Part shown: one piece after another, positions 29,001-36,707 of the stretch | How positions within the stretch are numbered: the first letter of the stretch is position 1 | Layout: the number at the start of each line of letters is the position of its first letter | Source of the DNA: a bacterium | GTDB lineage: Bacteria; Zhuqueibacterota; Zhuqueibacteria; Oleimicrobiales; Geothermoviventaceae | Assembly (NCBI GenBank): GCA_028275345.1 | Contig: JAPWUV010000004.1 | Span: 237,712 to 301,711, forward strand | Length of the DNA stretch: 64,000 nt | Reading direction: 5' to 3' | The notes under the pieces: generated by a model | Seen by the model: the letters and a program-made list of their open reading frames with translations, nothing else | What the model was told of the DNA's origin: nothing | Databases searched by the model: none | Program-made: the position numbers and the translations under genes

Positions 29001-29755
29001 CGCGGCAGTATTGCATCGTCTTCTACGACGAGCTGGTGACGCGGACCCAGCGGATCGGGGTGCCGCTGGAGAGTACGGGCAAGCCGATTCCGGTCCCGGA
29101 GACTAACGTGAACTACAAGATCTTCGATGCCGCAACCGGGCAGGAGGTGCCCTTCGCTGCGGTCGATGCTACGGTGAACAGAAACCTCACGCCTCCGGGA
29201 TTCTTCTCCGCCAAGGATCGGATCATCTTCTTCGAAAGGATGCCCAACGACTCGGTCGTGGTCACTTTCAGCCTGTTGAACAACGACGTACAGGACACGG
29301 TTTTCTTCAAGAATTACGGGCGGCTTCTCGGCGCGGGTGACACGCTTTGGCTGTATCCCGATTTCCCATTCACCGGGAACGTGCGCTACCGGTTCAAGGT
29401 CAAGGGGGAGAAGGTGGACGTTCAGTACGCCCGTAGCCATCTCGACCGGATCAAGGTAGTGCCGAATCCCTATGTGGTCACGGCGGTTTGGGAGCCGCTC
29501 AATCCGTACACCTCGGGTCGGGGGCCGCGGAAGGTGGAGTTCATTCACCTGCCGCCTCGCTGCACCATTCGCATCTACGCGGTGGATGGGACGCTGGTCA
29601 AGACCATCGAGCATAACAGCCCGCTCAGCGACGGTTCGGAGTCCTGGGATCTCATGAGCAAGGACAACATGGACCTGGCTTACGGCGTGTACATCTACCA
29701 CGTGGATGCGCCGGGGATCGGCCAGCACGTTGGGCGCATGCTGATCATCAAATGA
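26099..29755 (+). CDS. Large secreted surface protein with calcium-loop segments, Fn3 and T9SS-type C-terminus
   Basis: A 1218-residue secreted protein of no named family I recognise. A signal peptide covers about residues 1-35. Several Asp/Asn-rich loops resemble calcium-binding EF-hand or thrombospondin-type-3 loops: DGIDNDGDGING (near 342), DDNLNGLIDESD (near 420), DDGIDNDGDWN (near 478) and DNDLDGKIDGEDRDE (near 841). Fibronectin-III-like sandwiches lie at about 635-775. The C-terminus (about 1125-1218, KVVPNPYVV to GRMLIIK) is a variant T9SS-type sorting domain. It occupies the slot where SusD would be in a Bacteroidetes locus but lacks SusD's helical repeats. The four-gene row (receptor, PorV, this, PPIase) looks like one unit. 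The stop overlaps the next start by four bases. Confidence 0.75.
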   Translation: MERNQQIRIAKLRLLKTWALLCLISVLSAAGLRAKDIGHGSSLNRARNIHDGNLIRVTFHNFGMMGGQKGDQSQIYAGEWPIGSGLAQMGNASAYAMARLRIVAGVDETTGDTLYDYVTPAIFCEGWDPNLFSHDSLGVFQGFEPLPGFLNISQKEKDPMHAVAMSHMAYTWPPFWPDKLEDPFDPGWSGHWNGYFGKDQMNADQESYFVLDDYQYKKRVRGIRLPPPIPEEPDRGGLGLRMSVRGLQWSNPDAQDCIFWLYDIRNIGQLYLDQTLFGLNVGASSGALVTDNTDWDDDVARYYREKALAVNYDYDNIGTRGYSPVPWVGFAFLESPGNPYDGIDNDGDGINGAGKLITTDEFLKVYAPGDPIVLINYWSGRYERTVSRMPAEGVRFQVNGITYIKKPNAPLQEIPRNLIDDNLNGLIDESDGAVTQDSIPYYLYIRDPIYNNRDYLAKDYFTGAGLDNPLIDERRDDGIDNDGDWNPSYDDVGMDGKPGTGDTGEGDGLPTPGRGDLPGEPNVDLVDVDESDQIGLTSFKFYEYGDVTYSNDDQMWEISRPGYFDLGSRERADYDYVFASGYFPLMPNQKEFFSVAMLFGWDEREMLYNKEIVQKIYNSNYNFAVAPKKPVLRAVPGDRKVTLYWDSEAEFSFDRYLHQYDFEGYKIYRATAPTFEDAGSITDGYGYDRFKVPIAVFDKIDGIYGFFPLTFGTGVQFYLGSETGLTHTFVDSPLVNGMTYYYAVTAYDRGSLENNIGPSETTIFISVDQAGNVRAGENVAIVTPRPPSLGYVPPGFDLEPQPVGQLVTNGKVAVKFLEPEQLVDGDEYEIQFLDRSMDRRDNDLDGKIDGEDRDEWLPNETTGFVLRNLTRQTVFDTVWFYEYRMEGGSRVLIRNLYDDRDGDPRTLRAVLGGLEIFAYNPPGGVVHDPQRNIRNGIRWSQNIDYSTAYHLRFGLFDMKGFKPGIFYPRQYCIVFYDELVTRTQRIGVPLESTGKPIPVPETNVNYKIFDAATGQEVPFAAVDATVNRNLTPPGFFSAKDRIIFFERMPNDSVVVTFSLLNNDVQDTVFFKNYGRLLGAGDTLWLYPDFPFTGNVRYRFKVKGEKVDVQYARSHLDRIKVVPNPYVVTAVWEPLNPYTSGRGPRKVEFIHLPPRCTIRIYAVDGTLVKTIEHNSPLSDGSESWDLMSKDNMDLAYGVYIYHVDAPGIGQHVGRMLIIK

Positions 29756-31251
29756 GGCATCGGGATCGGCTCGGGAAGGACAACGGATCGGCGGGCGCAG
29801 TGGACATCGGTGCCGGGAGAAAAGGGAGGGGGAAGGCCATCTGGATCTTGGTGGCCGGGGGATGGTTGCTTCTGGCTGGCTGCAGCCGCAAGGACCCCGT
29901 GGTGGCGGAATTCGGTCGGCATCGCATCACGTTGGCCGAATTCCGCCTCGCTTATTTGAACCTGATCAAGCAGCCGAACACCTTCGACTCGCCCAAGCTC
30001 CGCGAGGAGTTCCTCGACGAACTCATCCGGCGACGCCTCCTGGCGGAAGAAGCGCGGCGCATGGGGCTGGATCGAGATGAGCGGCTCCAGCTCCGGATCC
30101 AGGCGTATCGGGCCAAGTGCCTGCGAGAGGCGCATTTTGAGGCCGTGATCCGGCCCAAGGTGCACACGGACGAGCGCACCCTCCGGGAGGCATACCAGTA
30201 CTTCCGGGAGAAGAGGAGGATCAAGCACCTCTTCGCGCAGACGAAAAGCCGGGCTGATAGCCTCTATCGGCAGCTGGAGCGAGGGGTTCCCTTCGACTCG
30301 CTTGCTCGAGTGGTCTTTCGCGACACAGTCCTAGCGCGGAACGGGGGCGACCTCGGCTGGGTGAGCTGGGATCAGCTCGACTACGACATGGCGATGACCG
30401 CCTTCCGTTTGCCCCTCAACCAGTATTCGCGGCCGGTTCGGTCGCAGTTCGGCTACCACATCGTGATGGTCACCGGCTACGAGAAGGCGCCTATCATTAC
30501 GGAGGCGGAGTACCAGAATAGCAGGCAGAAGATCAAGTACCTGGTGGAATACAAGATCGGGGACAAGCTGGCCTCCGAGTACCTCGACAGGCTGATGCGG
30601 CGGAAAAGGATCCAGGTCAACCCCAGGCTCCTGGAGTTCGTGGGCAGCAAGCTGGCGCCGGTAGTCCGTCGGCCCCCCTCGGCACTGGACGAGCTCCAAG
30701 GACGGGGCCTCGAGGAGAGGGAGATCAGCCAAGTGGAGCTGAGCCTCTGGGACGCGCGTCACGAGGTCTTGGCAACGGTCGATGGGGAGCCCATGACGGT
30801 AGGGGAGTTCATCAGCTCGCTGGCCTATGTGCCTCGCGATGCCCTTTTCCGAAGCTACAAGACGGCACTGGACTTCGCCCTGCGCGATTTCGCCGTCACC
30901 CAGGAAGCCCGGCGCATGGGACTGGAGCGCCACCCGGAGGTGAAACGGAAGGTCAGGCTTTATGAGGAGTACCTGCTCAAAGTCGCCATGACGCGAAGGC
31001 TGGTGCGGGACGTGAGCGTCGGGGATAAGGAGATCGAAGAGTACTACGAGAGTCGGAAGGCTGATCTCTTCCGATCGGTGCCGCTGGACTCCGTGCGAGC
31101 CTACATCCGCGATCGGCTCATGGACGAGAAGAGGGCCCAGCTTCTCCCGCAATATGTCGCCAGTCTGACCCGGGGCATGGTCATCCGCAAGCACCCGGAG
31201 GTGATCCACGAGTATTACCGGTCCGTCTACCGCAAGGAGGAATCCCCTTGA
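29752..31251 (+). CDS. Parvulin-type peptidyl-prolyl isomerase lipoprotein
   Basis: A 499-residue periplasmic folding factor of the SurA/PrsA/PpiC type. It begins at ATG 29752, in a four-base overlap with the upstream stop (ATGA). A long basic N-region and the lipobox LLLAGC place the lipidated Cys near residue 44. A SurA-like N-terminal helical region (about 55-145) precedes one parvulin rotamase domain (about 154-243, RRIKHLFAQTKSR to GYHIVMVTGYE). A second helical part follows (250-499). It probably helps fold the outer-membrane receptor, PorV and the T9SS cargo encoded beside it; such dedication is inferred from the tight linkage. Confidence 0.88.
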   Translation: MRHRDRLGKDNGSAGAVDIGAGRKGRGKAIWILVAGGWLLLAGCSRKDPVVAEFGRHRITLAEFRLAYLNLIKQPNTFDSPKLREEFLDELIRRRLLAEEARRMGLDRDERLQLRIQAYRAKCLREAHFEAVIRPKVHTDERTLREAYQYFREKRRIKHLFAQTKSRADSLYRQLERGVPFDSLARVVFRDTVLARNGGDLGWVSWDQLDYDMAMTAFRLPLNQYSRPVRSQFGYHIVMVTGYEKAPIITEAEYQNSRQKIKYLVEYKIGDKLASEYLDRLMRRKRIQVNPRLLEFVGSKLAPVVRRPPSALDELQGRGLEEREISQVELSLWDARHEVLATVDGEPMTVGEFISSLAYVPRDALFRSYKTALDFALRDFAVTQEARRMGLERHPEVKRKVRLYEEYLLKVAMTRRLVRDVSVGDKEIEEYYESRKADLFRSVPLDSVRAYIRDRLMDEKRAQLLPQYVASLTRGMVIRKHPEVIHEYYRSVYRKEESP

Positions 31252-33473
31252 GGCGCGCGCACGACCAAGGGTTCACGGCATGGCGCCGGCTTCGGCTTTT
31301 CGGACATATTGGGTTTTTGAGCGCGCTCTTGTGGCCCACGTGGCTGGTCGGCCAGATCGACCGCAACGCCACCTGGGAGACCAAAGTGCTGTACTCCAAC
31401 CTGGAGCTTCTGAGCCGGGACTATCTGCTCTTTGGGCATCAGAATACGAATGTGATGGGACGCGGATGGTTCGACAGTACCGGCGCCCTGGACACTTCCG
31501 ACGTGAAGGCGGGTCTTGGCACGTTTCCCGCGGTGTACGGCTTCGACTTCGGAGCCGGCTGGTCGACCTACCGCCGTCATGTGGAGCGCGCTTTCGCCAG
31601 AGGGGCGGTGATCACCTACAGCTGGCATGCGCCGAACCCGGTCACTGGAGGCAACTTCTACGACACCGGAGGGCGTCCAATCCGGGAGATCGTGCCCGGC
31701 GGGTCCGCTAATGAACGCTACAAGAGTTGGCTGAGGGGGATTGCAGACTACGCGAAAAGCCTGCGAGTGAATGGCACGCTGGTGCCCATCCTTTTCCGCC
31801 CTTTTCATGAGAACACGGGAAGCTGGTTCTGGTGGGGGGCGAATTTCTGCACGCCGGAGGAGTTCATCGCGGCGTGGCGCTACACAGTCCATTTCCTGCG
31901 GGATACACTCGGGGTGCACAACTTTCTGTACGTGTATTCGCCCGACGGCCGCTCGGCCATGCTCAATTACGGCGAGAGATACCCCGGCGATGACTACGTG
32001 GACGTAGTCGGCATCGACATGTACGAGAAGGATGACTACAGCCAGGTGCTGGTACAGGCATGCCGAGTGCTGGTCCAGTTCGCCGAGGAACATGGCAAGG
32101 TGGCCGCGATCACGGAGACGGGCGTGAGCGACGGGTTGGCCAGCACCAGGCTGTACGATTGGTTCACTCGTGCCTTCCTCCGGCCCCTCAAGGCCGATCC
32201 GGTGGCCCGCAGAGTGGCGTGGGCTTTGTTTTGGACCAACGGCAACAACACCTACTGGATCCCTCTTCCAGGCGATCCCCATTTCCCGGCCTTCCGGGAG
32301 TTTTACGAAGACCCATTCACCCTCTTTGAGAAAGACCTCCCCAGCATGTACGTGCCGATCCGGGAAGACCGGGAAGCCCCCCGGTTCGTGCGCTACCCGA
32401 ACGAGCCTTTCCTCGCGTTCCAGACGGAGGTGCAGGTCGAGATCTGGACCGACGAAAGGGCCTACCTGCGCTACAGCGAGGCGGACGAGCCCTATGAGTC
32501 GATGCCCTACGAATTCCCCGAGGGGCAGGGGGGAGTTCGCCACCGCGTTCGGTTTTCTGCCCGCCACGGCGAGAGCCGCACCTACTACGTACGAGCGACG
32601 GATCCCTTTGGCAACTCAAGCCTGAGTTCACTGGTCATCTCGTTCACCGTGGACACCACCCTCGCCCCCGTGCGCTGGACGGATCCAGGCTACGACGATA
32701 CCGACTGGCCCCTCGGCAAGGCTCCTCTGGGATATGGCGCTGTCCAGGCCACGCAGGTGAAGGAGGTCCCCACGGTGTATTTCCGGAAGGAGTTTGAGCT
32801 TCCGAGCCCTGTGGCCGGTCTCGGGGTTCTCGTGAAGGGACACGACGGAGTTGCGGTGTACGTCAATGGTCTGGAAATCGGTCGGTTCCAGATTGCGCCG
32901 GGTACCGCGCTGACCCCCGGCACGCCAGCCTCCTCGGACCAGGTTTTCAGCAAGGTTTTCGTCCTCGGGCCGGAGGCTCTGGCGCGTCTAGGCACCGGGA
33001 AGAACGTCCTCGCCGTGGAGATGCACACCTATCCGGGCGCCGCACCCGACATGGCGTTCGATGCGCGCGTGTTCAACAATCAGGGGATCTACCTGGATCT
33101 CGGGTCTACTTGGCGCTACTTCGATCGGGGCGAGGAGCCGCCGCTGCAGGTGGCCCGGAAGCCCTCGGCGGTACGGTCGGGAAGTCTGGAGCACGCCGAT
33201 CCGCGCTTGCCCGTGCTCTCCGGATTCCAGCTTGAGCCGAATCCCCTCCGCGGCTTGGGGCACTTCCGTTTCCGAGTCGCGGAGCCCGCGGATGCCCGGC
33301 TTGTGGTGTGGGATCTCCGCGGTCGCCGGGTGTGGTCCTGGCGCCGGGAACGGCTCGGGCCCGGTGTGCACGAGGTGTCTTTCGACGGCGGCCAATTGCC
33401 ATCCGGCGTGTACATTGCGCGACTTGAGGCGGCCGGCCAGGCGGCTTCCCTGAAGTTGCTAGTGCTGAAATGA
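31248..33473 (+). CDS. GH26 endo-beta-1,4-mannanase with T9SS sorting domain
   Basis: A 741-residue secreted family 26 glycoside hydrolase that should cleave beta-1,4-mannan internally. The start is TTG 31248, overlapping the upstream stop by four bases, with AAGGAGG at 31234-31240. The signal peptide spans about residues 1-36. In the catalytic barrel (about 45-370) the acid/base is Glu188 (RPFHENTGSWFWWG) and the nucleophile Glu290 (AITETGVSD). An Ig-like module (about 380-475) and a galactose-binding-like sandwich (about 480-620) come next. A T9SS sorting domain (660-741, FQLEPNPLRG to LLVLK) should anchor it at the cell surface. It opens the enzymatic half of the mannan locus. Confidence 0.92.
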   Translation: MRRAHDQGFTAWRRLRLFGHIGFLSALLWPTWLVGQIDRNATWETKVLYSNLELLSRDYLLFGHQNTNVMGRGWFDSTGALDTSDVKAGLGTFPAVYGFDFGAGWSTYRRHVERAFARGAVITYSWHAPNPVTGGNFYDTGGRPIREIVPGGSANERYKSWLRGIADYAKSLRVNGTLVPILFRPFHENTGSWFWWGANFCTPEEFIAAWRYTVHFLRDTLGVHNFLYVYSPDGRSAMLNYGERYPGDDYVDVVGIDMYEKDDYSQVLVQACRVLVQFAEEHGKVAAITETGVSDGLASTRLYDWFTRAFLRPLKADPVARRVAWALFWTNGNNTYWIPLPGDPHFPAFREFYEDPFTLFEKDLPSMYVPIREDREAPRFVRYPNEPFLAFQTEVQVEIWTDERAYLRYSEADEPYESMPYEFPEGQGGVRHRVRFSARHGESRTYYVRATDPFGNSSLSSLVISFTVDTTLAPVRWTDPGYDDTDWPLGKAPLGYGAVQATQVKEVPTVYFRKEFELPSPVAGLGVLVKGHDGVAVYVNGLEIGRFQIAPGTALTPGTPASSDQVFSKVFVLGPEALARLGTGKNVLAVEMHTYPGAAPDMAFDARVFNNQGIYLDLGSTWRYFDRGEEPPLQVARKPSAVRSGSLEHADPRLPVLSGFQLEPNPLRGLGHFRFRVAEPADARLVVWDLRGRRVWSWRRERLGPGVHEVSFDGGQLPSGVYIARLEAAGQAASLKLLVLK

Positions 33474-33566
33474 AAGCCTGGGCGGCAACCTCGGGCCTTT
33501 GGATTATCTCCGGGGTGTGAAGCCTCACGAGGCGTGGAGATCGAACGGGAGGATCCACAACAGTTG

Positions 33567-34817
33567 ATGACATCGAAGCGCGCGAGCTTGGGCGCAGCTC
33601 TCGTCCTGTGCCTGCTTGCTGCGGTGGGATGCCAGAGGGCAGGCAAGGGTCCCACTGAGCCGAGTGGAGCGGCGGTCCGCCTTCCGTGGCTGCGGACGGA
33701 GGGAGCTCGCATCGTCAATGAGGAGGGTTCCCAGGTCGTTTTGCGCGGAGTGAACCGATCTGGACTGGAGTACGACCGGGTGCGGGGGAACGGGATCTCG
33801 GAGGAAGAGATCGACTACATCTGCCGGGTCTGGTGCGCTCGAATTGTGCGGATTCCCTTCAACCAGGAATGGGTTCTGAACGACCCCAGTTACGTGGAGC
33901 GGCTGGATCAAGTCGTGCGCTGGATCAAGAAAAATGGGGCCTACGTCATTCTCGACCTCCAGTGGCAGAACACGACGGTGAAGATCCCGAGCATCCCGGA
34001 CAGCAATGCGATCCGCATGTGGCGGATGCTTGCCCAGCGCTACCGCGACGAGCCTGCCGTGCTGTACGACATTCACAATGAGACGCACGACATCGATTTC
34101 GCCTCGTGGCGAAGGAGGGCCATCGAGATCATCGAGGCGATCCAGTCGGTCCATCCGCGGGCGCTCATTCTCGTGAGCGGGATGAACTGGGCCTCCGATA
34201 TGCGACCTTGGGCCCAGAATCCGTTGCCGCATGCGAATGTCGTCTATTCCGTGCACATGTACCCGTGGGTCGGCGGGCCGTCCGTTTGGGAATCGAACTT
34301 CGGCCAGTTCGCCGACCGATTCCCGATCTTCTGCGGTGAATTGGGCGGCGGAGACCAGGACGTGGACTGGGGGCGGGAGTTGATCCGTTACCTCAATGCC
34401 AGGCAGATCGGTTGGTGCGCCTGGTCCTGGGTGGATCAGCCTTACCTCACGTTGCCGGAGGATCGGCGCACGCCGACGCCTTTCGGCCAACTGGTTTTCA
34501 CCTACTTGCGGCGCTATGCCCAGCTGGACTCGTCGCGCAATCGCATTTTTGATCTGCGGATCGGGCCCGTAACGACCACGACCGCCACGATCACCTGGCG
34601 CACGGACTGGGAGGCGGATTCTCGCGTCCTGTACGGGACGACAACCGGCTACACGGATAGCGTGGTGGCGCTCGCGCTTCTGAAATCGCATCTGGTGAAG
34701 CTCAGCGGGTTGCAGCCGGCTACGTTGTACCATTTCCGCGCGGCTTCGGTCGACGAATTCGGGCTCAGGGCGGAGAGCCGGGATACGACCTTCCAGACGA
34801 GCGGCTCAAACCTGTAG
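33567..34817 (+). CDS. GH5-type lipoprotein glycoside hydrolase with C-terminal Fn3
   Basis: A 416-residue predicted lipoprotein. ATG 33567 is chosen because it directly opens a signal peptide with lipobox LAAVGC (Cys near residue 22); GGGAGGA at 33547-33553 is rather far, and an in-frame TTG at 33564 fits it better. The GH5-like barrel (about 45-330) has the acid/base Glu172 in DIHNETHD and the nucleophile Glu258 in FCGELGGG. A fibronectin-III-like domain (about 335-413) ends the protein. Endo-beta-glucanase or mannanase activity is possible; given its neighbours mannan or glucomannan is favoured. Anchoring is by lipid rather than by T9SS. Confidence 0.85.
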   Translation: MTSKRASLGAALVLCLLAAVGCQRAGKGPTEPSGAAVRLPWLRTEGARIVNEEGSQVVLRGVNRSGLEYDRVRGNGISEEEIDYICRVWCARIVRIPFNQEWVLNDPSYVERLDQVVRWIKKNGAYVILDLQWQNTTVKIPSIPDSNAIRMWRMLAQRYRDEPAVLYDIHNETHDIDFASWRRRAIEIIEAIQSVHPRALILVSGMNWASDMRPWAQNPLPHANVVYSVHMYPWVGGPSVWESNFGQFADRFPIFCGELGGGDQDVDWGRELIRYLNARQIGWCAWSWVDQPYLTLPEDRRTPTPFGQLVFTYLRRYAQLDSSRNRIFDLRIGPVTTTTATITWRTDWEADSRVLYGTTTGYTDSVVALALLKSHLVKLSGLQPATLYHFRAASVDEFGLRAESRDTTFQTSGSNL

Positions 34818-34857
34818 CGGCTCAGGAACTCCGGGACGGTAAGGCGAGGAGAGACCA

Positions 34858-36645
34858 ATGACACTGCACCCCATCGACATCGGCATCATCGTCGTCTACG
34901 TGGTGGGCGTCATCTGCATGGGATTCCTTTTTCGCAAGGTTGCGGGACAGGATGTCGGATCCTATTTCCTGGCGGGGAGGCGGATACCGTGGTATGCGCT
35001 AGGGATATCGAACGCGGCTTCCATGTTCGACATCACGGGCACGATGTGGCTGGTGACGGTGCTTTTCGTCTACGGTCTGAAAGGAGCGTGGTTGCCCTGG
35101 CTGTGGCCCACCTTCAACCAGGTCTTTCTGATGGTATATCTGTCCGTGTGGATCCGTAGGTCCGGGGTGATTACCGGAGCCCAGTGGCTCACCACGCGGT
35201 TCGGTCGGGGCCGTGGCCTCGAGCTCTCGAGGTTGAGCATCGTGATCTTCGCGTTGGTCTCCGTGGTCGGCTTCCTCTCCTACGACTTCCAGGGAGTGGG
35301 TCGCTTCGCCAGTGTGATCCTGCCGTGGGATCTGTCGTCGGACACGTACGCTATCCTCCTGATGGGCATCACGACCATCTACGTTGTCCTGGGCGGGATG
35401 TACAGCGTGGTAGTGACCGACGTGATTCAGTTCATCCTGCTGGTGATCTCCTGTATCTCCATCAGCTACGTGGCGATGAAACAGATCTCGCCGGCGGACA
35501 TTTCCGCCGTCATCCCGCACGGCTGGGACCGGCTGTTCTTCGGCTGGCGTCTGGATCTCGATTGGGGCCAGATCCTGCCCGAGGTGAACAAGAAGATCGC
35601 GGCGGACGGCTACTCCCTGTTCGCCATCGTCTGGATGATGATCCTGTTCAAAGGGGTGCTGGTGAGCTTGGCGGGTCCGGCCCCGAACTATGACATGCAG
35701 CGGATCCTGGCGGGGCGCACGGCAAGGGAGTCGGCGTTGATGAGCGCGATGGTCCCCGTGGCCCTTTTCCCCCGCTACATGATGGTAGCGGCCTTCACGG
35801 TGATCGGACTGGTGTTCTTCCAGCCGAATCTGCGGGCGATGGGCGCCAATATCGACTTCGAGAAGCTGATGCCCTACGTGATTCACAACCTCCTGCCGGT
35901 CGGCGTGATCGGCATCGTGATCGCCGGACTCCTGGCCGCTTTCATGTCCACCTTCGATTCGACCGTGAACGCAGGCGCGGCCTACATCGTGAACGATCTC
36001 TACCTGCGCTACATCAAACCCGACGCCTCCGAGCGCGCCACCCGACGCGTGAACTACCTCGCCTCCTTCGTCGTCGTCCTCGCCGGGATCGCCTTCGGCC
36101 TCATGTCCGCCTCGATCCACTCGGTGATGCAATTCATCGTTTCGGGATTGTACGGCGGGTATGCAGCTCCCAATATTCTGAAATGGCACTGGTGGCGGTT
36201 CAATGCCTATGGCTACTTCTGGGGGATGATCTCCGGGATCGGATTGGCCTTGCTGTTTCCGCTTCTTTTCCCTGGCGTGGACATGTTGTATCTTTTCCCG
36301 CTGATCCTTCTCGTTTCGGGAGGGGCGAGCGTTGTGGCCAGCTTGCTCACCCCGCCTGAGGATGAGCAGGTTTTGAAAAGCTTCTACAAGACCGTGCGGC
36401 CTTGGGGGCTCTGGCGTCCCATTCACGAAAAGGTGGTGGCAGAAGACCCCAGTTTCGTCTACCGTACGAGCTGGAAACGGGATCTCGTGAATGTGGTGGT
36501 GGGGATCGTTTGGCAGTTTACGATCATGATGACCGCGATCTACATCGTGCTGGAACGATTCGGTTCGGCGGCGCTATGCGCTACTCTTGTGCTTGGGAGC
36601 AGCCTCTTCCTGCGTCAGAATTGGTATCGCAAGCTGGAAGCTTGA
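34858..36645 (+). CDS. Sodium:solute symporter (SSS family), putative mannobiose transporter
   Basis: A 595-residue inner-membrane sodium/solute symporter with about 13-15 hydrophobic segments. ATG 34858 follows GAGGAGAG. The N-terminal block (FLAGRRIPWYALGISNAASMFDIT) and the central GGMYSVVVTDVIQF segment are SSS (LeuT-fold) signatures. FMSTFDSTVNAGAAYIVNDLY, just before position 385, matches the conserved region carrying Na2-site Ser/Thr residues. Family members carry sugars, sialic acid, proline and other solutes. Placement between mannanases and the epimerase/phosphorylase pair makes mannobiose or short manno-oligosaccharides the best guess for cargo; this is inferred from context only. 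Confidence 0.9.
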   Translation: MTLHPIDIGIIVVYVVGVICMGFLFRKVAGQDVGSYFLAGRRIPWYALGISNAASMFDITGTMWLVTVLFVYGLKGAWLPWLWPTFNQVFLMVYLSVWIRRSGVITGAQWLTTRFGRGRGLELSRLSIVIFALVSVVGFLSYDFQGVGRFASVILPWDLSSDTYAILLMGITTIYVVLGGMYSVVVTDVIQFILLVISCISISYVAMKQISPADISAVIPHGWDRLFFGWRLDLDWGQILPEVNKKIAADGYSLFAIVWMMILFKGVLVSLAGPAPNYDMQRILAGRTARESALMSAMVPVALFPRYMMVAAFTVIGLVFFQPNLRAMGANIDFEKLMPYVIHNLLPVGVIGIVIAGLLAAFMSTFDSTVNAGAAYIVNDLYLRYIKPDASERATRRVNYLASFVVVLAGIAFGLMSASIHSVMQFIVSGLYGGYAAPNILKWHWWRFNAYGYFWGMISGIGLALLFPLLFPGVDMLYLFPLILLVSGGASVVASLLTPPEDEQVLKSFYKTVRPWGLWRPIHEKVVAEDPSFVYRTSWKRDLVNVVVGIVWQFTIMMTAIYIVLERFGSAALCATLVLGSSLFLRQNWYRKLEA

Positions 36646-36707
36646 CCGGGTAGAGCCGGTAGGTCGGGGCGAGAGCTCGGCGGCGATTGTCGAATGGAGG
36701 CCGGAGC

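Noticed and set aside
26099..29755. The 1218-residue protein as a SusD homologue
   Set aside because: It has no helical TPR-like repeats or SusD signature; it is beta-rich with calcium loops, Fn3 and a T9SS-type tail.
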